NCBI GenBank assembly: GCA_005885565.1
Contig: VAXK01000301.1
Location: forward strand, 1 to 16,726
DNA length: 16,726 bases
From: Actinomycetota bacterium
Lineage (GTDB): Bacteria > Actinomycetota > Thermoleophilia > Gaiellales > Gaiellaceae
Direction: 5' to 3'
Positions 7,495 through 14,751 of this stretch are shown here, one piece after another. A program made the translations under genes and the position numbers. A model generated the notes under the pieces. The model was not told where the DNA came from, did not search any database, and saw nothing but the letters and a program-made list of their open reading frames with translations. The stretch's first letter is position 1, and every line of letters starts with the position of its first letter.

Positions 7495-7520
7495 AAAAGG
7501 TCGCAAAGAGCGACCTTTTT
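7495..7520 (+). terminator. Rho-independent terminator
   Basis: A perfect 10-bp stem AAAAGGTCGC/GCGACCTTTT with loop AAAGA is followed by a further T. It is flanked by A on one side and T on the other, so it could end transcription from either direction. It separates the sugar-dehydrogenase-like gene from the surface-protein pair. Confidence 0.85.
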
Positions 7521-7560
7521 CGGCGCAGCCCGTTTGAAAATCCGCAAATCGCCAACGTGC

Positions 7561-8565
7561 GTGCTCGTGAGGGCGAGATCGCCGTCGAGATGCTCGATCT
7601 TGGTGCTCTTCGGCGCGCTTGCGCTCGGAGTCGCTCCGAGCGTCGGCTTCGCGGCCGGACCGCCTGCGGTCACGGCCCAGGGCGCGCCCTCCGTCCCGTC
7701 GGCTCCGTCGACGCCTTCCGCACCGTCGGCTCCCGCCGTGAGCGCCCCGCAGCAGCAGGCGACGACCGCGGCCGCGACCGTCACCCAGACCGCGGCGCCC
7801 GCGCAGCAGTCGGCGACGACGAGCGCGAGCACGGCGGCCTCGACCGCGTCGACCGCAGCGGCGCCCGTGACGAAGGCCGCGGAGCCCGCGACGCAAGCGG
7901 CGGGGCCGGCGACACAGGCCGCGACCGCCGCGACTCAGCCGGCGACGAACGCGGCGGCCCCGGTGACGACGGCCGCAGCGCCGGTGACGAACGCCGCCAC
8001 GCCGGTGACGGCGCCGGTTACGGCGACCGCCTCGAGCGCGAAGCAGGCCGTCGCCTCCGCGACCACGGCGGCACCGCCGACGCAGGTGTCGAGGCAAACG
8101 GCCCAGCCGACGTCGACGCACGCGGCCGGGTCGACCGCGCCTCCTGCCGCTCCGCACGTCGCCGCTGTGACGAACCTGTCGGCCGCGAGCTCGGCGCGCG
8201 CCGCCGAGCGCGTGACACCCGCCGGCCACGTGCAGACGGCGAACGCCGCCTCGGCGCCCGCCACGCCGGCCGGTTTCGGGCAGGTCGTCGAGGCGGCGAC
8301 CGAAGCGGTGAGCGCCGCCGCAGCGCACGCCTCCGCGACCGGCACCGCACACTCCGCGCCGCCGCTACCGGGAGCTCCCGATCGCGGCAGCGCGCTCGGA
8401 GCGCTCGCGGGCGCGGGCGGCTCCGCTCTCACAGGCTTGGGGCTCCTGGCAGCCCTGGTTGCTTTGTCCTTGCTGGCCGTCCCGCGGCTGGGCCGAAGGC
8501 TCCGGCCCGCACCGGGCCGCTGGGCGTCGCCGGCCTTCGTCTTCTTGCTGGAGCACCCCGGCTAG
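7561..8565 (+). CDS. Exported Ala/Thr/Pro-rich protein with C-terminal membrane anchor
   Basis: I do not recognise a family. From the GTG at 7561 (another GTG at 7567 is equally possible; neither has a ribosome binding site) the 334-aa product has a basic start VLVRARSPSR, a hydrophobic core at 11-25 and a likely signal-peptidase site near GFAAG (29-33). Residues 35-280 are low-complexity Ala, Thr, Pro, Ser, Val and Gln, first a PSAPSTPSAPSAP stretch and then irregular AAAPVT/ATQAA repeats, as in extended wall-spanning stalks. A hydrophobic segment at about 288-308 is followed by the basic RRLRPAPGR and a terminal WASPAFVFLLEHPG. The layout suggests a cell-surface stalk anchored in the membrane with a short inner tail. 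It lies 96 bp upstream of the repeat-protein gene on the same strand and may be its partner. Confidence 0.68.
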   Translation: MLVRARSPSRCSILVLFGALALGVAPSVGFAAGPPAVTAQGAPSVPSAPSTPSAPSAPAVSAPQQQATTAAATVTQTAAPAQQSATTSASTAASTASTAAAPVTKAAEPATQAAGPATQAATAATQPATNAAAPVTTAAAPVTNAATPVTAPVTATASSAKQAVASATTAAPPTQVSRQTAQPTSTHAAGSTAPPAAPHVAAVTNLSAASSARAAERVTPAGHVQTANAASAPATPAGFGQVVEAATEAVSAAAAHASATGTAHSAPPLPGAPDRGSALGALAGAGGSALTGLGLLAALVALSLLAVPRLGRRLRPAPGRWASPAFVFLLEHPG

Positions 8566-8591
8566 ACCCCGCTCGGTCTTGCCACTCGGCC

Positions 8592-8611
8592 CCTGGTCCG
8601 GCTCGACCAGG
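8592..8611 (+). other. Hairpin in the spacer before the repeat-protein gene
   Basis: A perfect 7-bp stem CCTGGTC/GACCAGG with a 6-nt loop lies between the two exported-protein genes. There is no T-run after it. It might be a processing or attenuation structure, or chance in GC-rich DNA. Confidence 0.35.
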
Positions 8612-8644
8612 CGCCGTTCGTAGCTCAGCAATCCGAAGACGAAC

Positions 8645-8651
8645 AAAGGAG
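8645..8651 (+). promoter_or_regulatory. Ribosome binding site of the repeat-protein gene
   Basis: AAAGGAG lies ten bases before the ATG at 8662, the best Shine-Dalgarno match in this part of the window, in a locally A-rich leader. It supports strong translation from this ATG. Confidence 0.75.
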
Positions 8652-8661
8652 AAGAACCCGG

Positions 8662-11262
8662 ATGAAACGATGCCTGGCATCGCTGGGCGCCACGATCGCA
8701 GTCGTGCTGGCGATCGGTGCGGGAACCGCCTTCGCGGGCAGCCCCCCGACCCTGACCACCACGACTCCGGACTCGAGCCTGACGCAGACGCAGAGCTCGA
8801 GCCAGACCGAGAAGGCGACGAACGAGGTCGACCAGAGCGCCACCTCGAGCGCAGTCTCGGCACCGGGCGTCCAGTCGAATACCAACGCGCCGGTCTCCAC
8901 CGGCGGCACGAGCTGCTGTGGCGGCGGCGGCTCTGGGGACGTGACCCAGAGCAACTCCTCCACAGCCAACTCCGAAGCGGAGAACACGAACAACTCCACG
9001 CAGGGAATCGACCAGCAGCAGGGCTCGAACCAGAGCCAGAGCGGTGAGAGCCAGGGCAGCGGATGCTGCGCCAACAACGATCCGAAAGCTGCGACCTCCA
9101 CGAACAGCCCGAGCCAGCCGTCCGAGGATCAGTCGCAGACCTCCAGGCAGTCCGAGAAGGCAAAGAACGACATCGACCAGAACGCCGGCTCCGAGGCCAC
9201 CTCGGCTCCCGGCGTCCAGTCGAACGTCAACGCACCGGTGCGCGTGGCGGACAACGGCGACAACGGCGACGTGAACCAGAGCAACAGCTCGACCGCGAAC
9301 TCCGAGGCCGAGAACAAGAACACGTCGAACCAGTCGATCGACCAGAACCAGGGCTCGGGCCAGCGGCAGTCGTCCGAGCAGGAGGGGTCGAGCTGCTGTA
9401 ACGGCTCCTCCAACGACCCGCAGAGCCAGCGGAGTCGCCAGAAGGAGAAGGCCAAGAACGACGTCGACCAGAACGCCGGCTCCCAGGCCACCTCGGCCCC
9501 GGGGGTGCAGTCGAACGTGAACGAGCCCGTCACGGTCGCGAGCAACGACTGCTATACGGCCTGCGTCGGCGGGGACGGCGGGAACGTCGACCAGAGCAAC
9601 AGCTCGACGGCCAACTCCGAAGCGAAGAACAAGAACCACTCGAACCAGTCGATCGACCAGGGCCAGTGGTCGCGGCAGGGACAGTGGTCCGGCCAGGAGG
9701 GCTCGCCGTGCTGCAACGGCTCGTCGAATGAGACCGACCAGAGCCAGCGGAGCAGGCAAGAGGAGAAGGCCAAGAACGACGTCGACCAGAACGCCGGGTC
9801 GTCGGCCGTCTCCGCTCCGGGCGTGCAGTCGAACGTGAACGCGCCGGTCCGGGTGATGAGCAACGGCTCGGACGGCGACGTGAACCAGAGCAACAGCTCG
9901 ACCGCGAACTCCGAGGCCGAGAACAAGAACCACTCGACGCAGTCGATCGACCAGGATCAGGGCTCGGGCCAGCACCAGGGCGCCGAGCAGGAGTGGTCGG
10001 GATGCTGCGGCGGCTCGTCCAACGACCCGCAGAGCCAGCGGAGCTCGCAGAAGGAGAAGGCCAAGAACGACATCGACCAGAACGCCGGCTCGGAGGCGAC
10101 GTCCGCTCCGGGCGTGCAATCCAACGTGAACGCTCCCGTCGGGACCCCGGTCACGTGGTGCTGCGGCGGAGGGGACTCTGGTGACGTGAACCAGAGCAAC
10201 AGCTCGACGGCCAACTCCGAAGCCGAGAACAAGAACCACTCGACCCAGGCGATTGGCCAGGATCAGTGGTCGGGCCAGGCGCAGAACGCCGAGCAGGAAG
10301 GCTCGCCGTGCTGCAACGGCTCGTCCGGTGACCTGAGCCAGAGCCAGTCGAACCGGCAGAGGGAGAAGGCCAAGAACGAGATCGACCAGAACGCCGGCTC
10401 GGACGCGACGTCCGCTCCGGGCGTGCAGTCGAACGTGAACGCTCCGGTGGGCGACAGCTACGGCGACGTCAACCAGAGCAACAGCTCGACCGCGAGCTCC
10501 GAGGCCGAGAACAAGAACCACTCGACGCAATGGATCGGCCAGGATCAGGGCTCGCACCAGGTCCAGTCGGCCGAGCAGGAAGGCTCGCCGTGCTGCGACG
10601 GCAAGTCGTCCGATCCGACGCAGGACCAGTGGAGCTCGCAGAAGGAGAGGGCCAAGAACGACGTCGACCAGAACGCGACCTCGTCGGCCACCTCCGCTCC
10701 CGGCGTTCAGTCGAACACCAACGCCCCGGTCTCGGTCCTCGAGAAGTGCACGTCGACCGAGCCGAAAGACCCGAAGCAGAGCAACGACTCGACCGCGAGC
10801 TCCGAGGCGAAGAACAAGAACGTCTCGTCGCAGTCGATCGACCAGGGCCAGTGGTCGGGCCAGCAGCAGGACGCCGAGCAGGAAGCCTCGGGGTGCTGCG
10901 AAGGCTCGTCCGGTGACCTGAGCCAGAACCAGTCGAACCGGCAGAGGGAGAAGGCCAAGAACGACGTCGACCAGAACGCGACGTCGACGGCCACCTCCAT
11001 CCCGGGGGAGCAGACGAACGAGAACGCTCCCGTCGGCGGCTACGGGGACAACGTCGACCAGAGCAACAGCTCGACGGCGAACTCCGAAGCCGAGAACCGG
11101 AACTACTCGAGGCAGGGAATCGAGCAGGACCAGGGCTCGAACCAGCAGCAAGACGCCGAGCAGGAAGTCTCCCGCTGCTGCAAGTCCTACTGTCCTCCGC
11201 CCCCGTGCTCGACACCGTTCACGACCAGAAAGGGGGAGGGGCTGCAGAGCCTCGCCGCGTAG
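8662..11262 (+). CDS. Large secreted Asn/Gln/Ser-rich repeat protein with Cys-Cys pairs (putative fibre or matrix protein)
   Basis: I know no named family for this 866-aa protein. Residues 1-26 are a clear signal peptide (MKRC start, hydrophobic core, cut after TAFA). The mature part is eight repeats of about 94-111 residues. Each has a first half containing EKAKNDVDQNA and SAPGVQSNVNAPV, a short variable loop, a second half containing DVNQSNSSTANSEAENKN and Q-x-I-x-Q-x-Q, and a closing Cys-Cys (residues 135, 245, 350, 448, 550, 644, 745 and 839). Conserved residues fall on alternate positions, as in beta strands with one face packed inward. There is no membrane anchor; the tail SYCPPPPCSTP adds two cysteines. 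Curli-like amyloid, beta-solenoid adhesin or spore/hyphal coat are possible roles; none is proven. It is preceded by a good ribosome binding site and followed by a strong hairpin. Confidence 0.85.
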   Translation: MKRCLASLGATIAVVLAIGAGTAFAGSPPTLTTTTPDSSLTQTQSSSQTEKATNEVDQSATSSAVSAPGVQSNTNAPVSTGGTSCCGGGGSGDVTQSNSSTANSEAENTNNSTQGIDQQQGSNQSQSGESQGSGCCANNDPKAATSTNSPSQPSEDQSQTSRQSEKAKNDIDQNAGSEATSAPGVQSNVNAPVRVADNGDNGDVNQSNSSTANSEAENKNTSNQSIDQNQGSGQRQSSEQEGSSCCNGSSNDPQSQRSRQKEKAKNDVDQNAGSQATSAPGVQSNVNEPVTVASNDCYTACVGGDGGNVDQSNSSTANSEAKNKNHSNQSIDQGQWSRQGQWSGQEGSPCCNGSSNETDQSQRSRQEEKAKNDVDQNAGSSAVSAPGVQSNVNAPVRVMSNGSDGDVNQSNSSTANSEAENKNHSTQSIDQDQGSGQHQGAEQEWSGCCGGSSNDPQSQRSSQKEKAKNDIDQNAGSEATSAPGVQSNVNAPVGTPVTWCCGGGDSGDVNQSNSSTANSEAENKNHSTQAIGQDQWSGQAQNAEQEGSPCCNGSSGDLSQSQSNRQREKAKNEIDQNAGSDATSAPGVQSNVNAPVGDSYGDVNQSNSSTASSEAENKNHSTQWIGQDQGSHQVQSAEQEGSPCCDGKSSDPTQDQWSSQKERAKNDVDQNATSSATSAPGVQSNTNAPVSVLEKCTSTEPKDPKQSNDSTASSEAKNKNVSSQSIDQGQWSGQQQDAEQEASGCCEGSSGDLSQNQSNRQREKAKNDVDQNATSTATSIPGEQTNENAPVGGYGDNVDQSNSSTANSEAENRNYSRQGIEQDQGSNQQQDAEQEVSRCCKSYCPPPPCSTPFTTRKGEGLQSLAA
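8779..11193 (+). repeat. Eight in-frame tandem repeats of 282-333 bp
   Basis: Unit limits, set by the closing Cys-Cys plus three or four residues, are 8779-9078, 9079-9411, 9412-9726, 9727-10020, 10021-10326, 10327-10608, 10609-10911 and 10912-11193. All lengths are multiples of three. Some units are nearly identical in DNA: 9265-9321 and 9874-9930 match over 57 bases, and 10321-10379 and 10906-10964 differ at one base in 59. This points to recent duplication or gene conversion among units. The first unit is the most divergent; the second carries an extra linker of about 15 residues. Confidence 0.9.
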
Positions 11263-11282
11263 GCGAGTAGACACACCCGCGT

Positions 11283-11322
11283 CGAGCGCCCGCCGGTGGC
11301 CGCATCCGCCGGCGGGCGCTCG
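11283..11322. terminator. Strong GC-rich hairpin between convergent genes
   Basis: A perfect 14-bp stem (CGAGCGCCCGCCGG paired with its complement) encloses a 12-nt loop, placed between the stop of the repeat-protein gene and the stop of the convergent coiled-coil gene. There is no T-run, but the position and stability suggest a bidirectional transcription end. Confidence 0.65.
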
Positions 11323-11333
11323 CCTGCCGCGGG

Positions 11334-11693
11334 CTAGAGCGGCGGTCTGATAGCCGTCCTAGCCTCGGCCCCCTCGAGGAGCCGGAGGCGGTGCTCCAGC
11401 TGGGCGACGCGGAGCTCGAGCTCCTCGTACTCCTCGCGGACGACGAGGCCGAGCTGGCGCAGCGCGCCCTGGAGGCCGGCGCCGGTGCGCTCGCCGACGC
11501 GGACCGCGTCGCCGCGCCAGCGTGAGGCGAGGTCGCGCACGAACGCACGCGCCTCGTCGCGGCGCATGCCGCCGCGCTCCGCGAGCTCGTCCGCGAGCGC
11601 GTCCGCCTTCTCGGCGGTCAGCGAGACCGCGCCGACCGCCGCCAGCGCGAGCTGCTCGGCAACGTCGACGAGTCCCTTACCGGGCTCGTCCAT
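11334..11693 (-). CDS. Small helical coiled-coil protein (phasin/PhaF-like)
   Basis: This 119-aa protein appears fully helical. Residues 7-65 have the pattern of phasin-like proteins (VAEQLALAAVGAVSLTAEKADALADELAERG, then a short EARAFVRDLASRW helix). Residues 85-108 form a Leu-heptad coiled coil (EEYEELELRVAQLEHRLRLLE). Phasins and related small proteins coat polyhydroxyalkanoate granules or act as helical scaffolds; with no PHA genes nearby, that role is not supported here. The ATG at 11693 lies inside the end of secDF (17-bp overlap), so it is the last gene of the queA-tgt-yajC-secDF transcript and probably translated by coupling. It ends next to the hairpin at 11283-11322. Confidence 0.75.
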   Translation of the reverse strand: MDEPGKGLVDVAEQLALAAVGAVSLTAEKADALADELAERGGMRRDEARAFVRDLASRWRGDAVRVGERTGAGLQGALRQLGLVVREEYEELELRVAQLEHRLRLLEGAEARTAIRPPL

Positions 11694-14397
11694 GGGGCCG
11701 CGTCCGGCGGCGCTGCCGCCGCCGCTCGCGCCTCGCGTCGCGCGTCGCCGCCGGCTCGCGCTCCGCCGGCTCGGCCGAGATCAGCCCCGGCGCGGGCTCG
11801 GCGGCCGCCGCGGCCTCGGCCTCCTCGAGCACGGCCTCGGCACTGCCGTCCGTCAGTGCGGGCTCGACGTCCTTGCGGTGCGCGTACTCGGGCTCGCGCT
11901 CCTTCCAGATCGTGAGCAGCGGGGCCGCGATGAAGATCGACGAGTACGCACCCGAGGCGATGCCGACCAGGAGCGCGAAGGCGAAGTCCTTCAGCGTCGC
12001 GCCGCCGAAGAGGAGCAGCGCGCCGACCGGGAGCAGCGTGATGAAGGTCGTCGCCAGCGAGCGGCGGATCGTTTCCCAGAGCGACGTGTTCGCGATCGTC
12101 GCGAACGAGTGCCGGCGCATGATCGCCGTGTTCTCGCGAATACGGTCGAAGATGATGATCGTGTCGTAGATCGAGTACCCGAGGACGGTCAGTACCGCCG
12201 CGACCGTCGACGTCGACACCTCCCGGCCGGTGAGCGAGTAGACCCCGACGCAGACGACGACGTCGTGGATCATCGCGAGGATCACGGGGATCGCGAACTT
12301 CAGGTCGAAGCGGACGGCGATGTAGAGGACGACGAGGAGGAGCGAGAAGAGGATCGCGATGACCGCGCTGCGCGCGATCTGGCGGCCGAAGCTCGCCGAG
12401 ACGTTCTTCACCCCCTCCGCGGACGCGCCCAGCTTGTCCTGCAGGGCCGTCGTCAGCTTGGCCTGCTCGGTCCGCGTGAGCGAGCGCATCCGGATCTGGA
12501 AGCCCTTGTAGCTCTCCGAGCCGAACCGCTTCCCCGTCCCCTGGACGAGCGAGCCCGCCTTGCCGATCGCGGCGATCTGCGAGCGGACGTCCCCGATCGG
12601 CTGCGGCTTCGGCGTCTTGAACGTGACCTGCGTGCCGCCCTTGAAGTCGATCCCGAGGTTGAGGCCGCGCGTGCCGAGCGACGCGGCGCTGACGACGACG
12701 ATCACGCCCGAGAGCGCGAACCAGAGGTAGCGACGTCGCATGAAGTCGATCTGGAGCCAGCGCGCCGACTGCTGGCCCTGCGCGCCCATGAACCGCGGGT
12801 TGTCGAACCAGCGGAAGCCGGCGAGGAGGCCGAGCATGGCGCGCGTGGCCGCGACCGCGGTGATCAGCGAGATCACCGTCCCGATCAGCAGCATCAGCGC
12901 GAAGCCCTTCACGCCGGCGCTCGCGACCGCGAACAGCACCATGGCGGTGATCGCCGTGACGACGTTCGCGTCGAGGATGGTGCGGAAGCCCTTCGAGTAG
13001 CCCGCGTTCACGGCCGCGCGCACGGACTTCCCGGCGCGCACCTCTTCCTTGATGCGTTCGAAGACGACCACGTTCGCGTCGGCCGCGACTCCGATCGTGA
13101 GGATCAGCCCCGCGAAGCCCGGCAGCGTAAGGGTGACGTTGAAGACGAGGATCGCGGCGTAGAGGAAGCCTGCGTAGATCGCTAGGCCGATGACCGCCAC
13201 GAGGCCGAGGAAGCGGTAGAGCAGGAGCAGGAAGAGGGCGACGACGAGCAGGCCGTAGAGCGCGGCGCGCTTCGCCTGGTTCAGGGAGTCCTTGCCGAGC
13301 GTGGCCGAGACGTCGGTCCGCTCGGCGATGCTGAAGCTCACGGGCAGCGCGCCCGTCTGGAGGACGAGCGCGAGGTCCTTCGCCTCCTTCGCGCTCGCGA
13401 GGCCGGTGATACGCGCGCTGCCGCCGCTGATCCCCGCCGCGAGCGAGGAGTCGCTCGGGTCGATCTGCGGGAACGACTTGATCTGGTTGTCGAGGACGAT
13501 CGCGAAGTGCTGCGGCGTCCCCTTGAGCTTTCCGCGCGTCCACTCCGCCGCCGTGACCTTCTGGAAGACCTTCCCTCCGTGGCCCGTGAAGTGCATCAGC
13601 ACCTCCGGCAGGCCGGTGTCCGGGTCGACGTCGGCGCGGGTGCCGGAGAGCTTCAGGTCGTTGCCGGTGAGCTGCGGGATGCCCGCGGCCTTGTCGTGCT
13701 TGAACAGGTACCAGGACGTCGTCGTGGGCGGGACGTTCGGCGGGCAGACGGCGGCGCCGGGGCCGCACGAGATCACGACCGTGTTGTGCGGGGCGGCAAA
13801 GAGCTTGAAGCCCTTCGGGATCCCCTTGAGGTGCCTGACCTTCGGGAGCGCGAGGAGCGAGGCCTTCGTCGGCCTCGGGCCGGCGAAGAGCTTCTTCTTC
13901 GCGTTGAAGAGGTACCAGGCCGACGGCTGCCCCTGCTTCGTCAGTGATTGGACACCGGCGAGCAGGCCGAAGAGGCTCGACCCTGGCTGAACCGTCCCGC
14001 TCGCGGTCGCGGAGGGTCCCGTCACCGACGTCTCGAGGTCGTAGAGCTCGAGCTGCGCCGTCTTCCCGATGATGTTGATCGCGTCGTTGACGTTGTGGAC
14101 GCCCGCGAGCTCGATGACGATCTCGTCCTTGCCCTGCTTCGTGACGAGCGGCTCGCTCACGCCGAGCTTGTCGATGCGATTCCGCATCACCGTCACGGAG
14201 CGGTCGAGATCCGCGGCGGTCAGCGGCTGGCCGCGCGGCGGGTGAGCCCTCAGCACCACCTCGAGCCCGCCCTGGAGGTCGAGGCCGAGCGTCGGCTTCT
14301 TGTGCGCGGGCGAGCCCGGGATCGCGAGCAGGGCCACGCCGGCGAGGGCGGCGAGGATCAGTCCGACGAGGATGAGGTGCGACCGGCGTTCTGCCAC
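11677..14397 (-). CDS. secDF: Fused SecD-SecF protein translocase subunit
   Basis: A single 906-aa open frame carries both halves of the SecDF export motor, which uses the proton gradient to pull proteins through SecYEG on the outer side of the membrane. SecD part: first membrane segment at 8-26, signature LGLDLQGG at 37-44, a large external domain to about 375, then five membrane segments with GVAADANVVVFERIKEE at 436-452. SecF part begins near 550 with a membrane segment at 557-573, LGIDFKGG at 581-588, and its own bundle with GYSIYDTIIIFDRIREN. The last 75 or so residues are a charged, Ala/Glu- then Arg-rich cytoplasmic tail. An insert around 140-235 in the SecD external domain contains WYLF twice. 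The start is a GTG 15 bp after the yajC stop, with no clear ribosome binding site. Confidence 0.94.
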   Translation of the reverse strand: MAERRSHLILVGLILAALAGVALLAIPGSPAHKKPTLGLDLQGGLEVVLRAHPPRGQPLTAADLDRSVTVMRNRIDKLGVSEPLVTKQGKDEIVIELAGVHNVNDAINIIGKTAQLELYDLETSVTGPSATASGTVQPGSSLFGLLAGVQSLTKQGQPSAWYLFNAKKKLFAGPRPTKASLLALPKVRHLKGIPKGFKLFAAPHNTVVISCGPGAAVCPPNVPPTTTSWYLFKHDKAAGIPQLTGNDLKLSGTRADVDPDTGLPEVLMHFTGHGGKVFQKVTAAEWTRGKLKGTPQHFAIVLDNQIKSFPQIDPSDSSLAAGISGGSARITGLASAKEAKDLALVLQTGALPVSFSIAERTDVSATLGKDSLNQAKRAALYGLLVVALFLLLLYRFLGLVAVIGLAIYAGFLYAAILVFNVTLTLPGFAGLILTIGVAADANVVVFERIKEEVRAGKSVRAAVNAGYSKGFRTILDANVVTAITAMVLFAVASAGVKGFALMLLIGTVISLITAVAATRAMLGLLAGFRWFDNPRFMGAQGQQSARWLQIDFMRRRYLWFALSGVIVVVSAASLGTRGLNLGIDFKGGTQVTFKTPKPQPIGDVRSQIAAIGKAGSLVQGTGKRFGSESYKGFQIRMRSLTRTEQAKLTTALQDKLGASAEGVKNVSASFGRQIARSAVIAILFSLLLVVLYIAVRFDLKFAIPVILAMIHDVVVCVGVYSLTGREVSTSTVAAVLTVLGYSIYDTIIIFDRIRENTAIMRRHSFATIANTSLWETIRRSLATTFITLLPVGALLLFGGATLKDFAFALLVGIASGAYSSIFIAAPLLTIWKEREPEYAHRKDVEPALTDGSAEAVLEEAEAAAAAEPAPGLISAEPAEREPAATRDARRERRRQRRRTRPHGRAR

Positions 14398-14412
14398 GTG
14401 TAGGGCCGAAGG

Positions 14413-14751
14413 TTAGCGGGGCGTTTCTTCCGCAGCCGGCTCGTGCTCGGGCTCCGGCTCGTCCTCGGCCTCGGCCTCCTCCTCGTCGGCCTCCTCGTCC
14501 TCCGGCCCGACGATGCCGGCGACGGCGCGCCGCGCGATGCGCACGTTCGTGCCGGGGGCGATCTCGACGAGGAGCTCGTCGTCGGCGACGCCCTGGACGT
14601 GGCCGAAGAGCCCGCCGGCGGTCACGATCTCGTCGCCCACCTCGACGTTCTGCGTCAGCGCGCTCTGCTCTGCTCGGCGACGCCGCTGCGGCCGGATGAG
14701 GAGGAGCCAGAAGAGCGCGAAGAGGACGACGATGACGACGAAGCCGGTCAC
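14413..14751 (-). CDS. yajC: Preprotein translocase subunit YajC
   Basis: This 112-aa protein has one N-terminal membrane segment (residues 3-19, VVIVVLFALFWLLLIRPQ) followed by the basic RPQRRRRAEQ and the conserved small domain with VEVGDEIVTAGGLFGHVQGV at about 36-55. Residues after 84 form a very acidic Glu/Asp/Ala/Pro tail, common in actinobacterial homologues. YajC associates with SecDF and SecYEG. The GTG at 14751 overlaps the tgt stop by 4 bp (GTGA), so translation is probably coupled; there is no separate ribosome binding site. Confidence 0.92.
   Translation of the reverse strand: MTGFVVIVVLFALFWLLLIRPQRRRRAEQSALTQNVEVGDEIVTAGGLFGHVQGVADDELLVEIAPGTNVRIARRAVAGIVGPEDEEADEEEAEAEDEPEPEHEPAAEETPR

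Noticed and set aside
6419..7555. N-terminal extension of the UbiB-like protein by about 379 codons
   Set aside because: It lies antisense to the dehydrogenase-like gene, is low-complexity Arg/Ala/Glu, and family homology begins at the ATG at 6418.
7534..7562. Sigma-70-like promoter (TTGAAA at 7534-7539) before the stalk-protein gene
   Set aside because: No matching -10 element lies at 16-18 bp spacing before the start, so the site cannot be supported.
8612..8640. tRNA-like stretch containing GTAGCTCAGC
   Set aside because: It resembles a D-arm, but no acceptor stem, anticodon arm or T-arm follows; the sequence runs straight into the ribosome binding site of the next gene.
8779..11193. CRISPR array or non-coding satellite
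   Set aside because: Units are 282-333 bp, all multiples of three, and the conservation is at codon level inside one open frame, unlike short CRISPR repeats with spacers.
8662..11262. Direct assignment as curlin (CsgA), chaplin or rodlin
   Set aside because: The S-x5-Q-x-G-x-G-N-x-A-x3-Q curlin motif and the chaplin Cys-bounded hydrophobic domain are absent; only the Gln/Asn ladder idea is shared.
8365..11274. A 969-codon open frame antisense to the repeat-protein gene
   Set aside because: Its Val/Leu/Arg-rich repeats are the mirror of the plus-strand repeats. The plus frame has a signal peptide, a ribosome binding site and residue-level conservation; the antisense frame has none of these.
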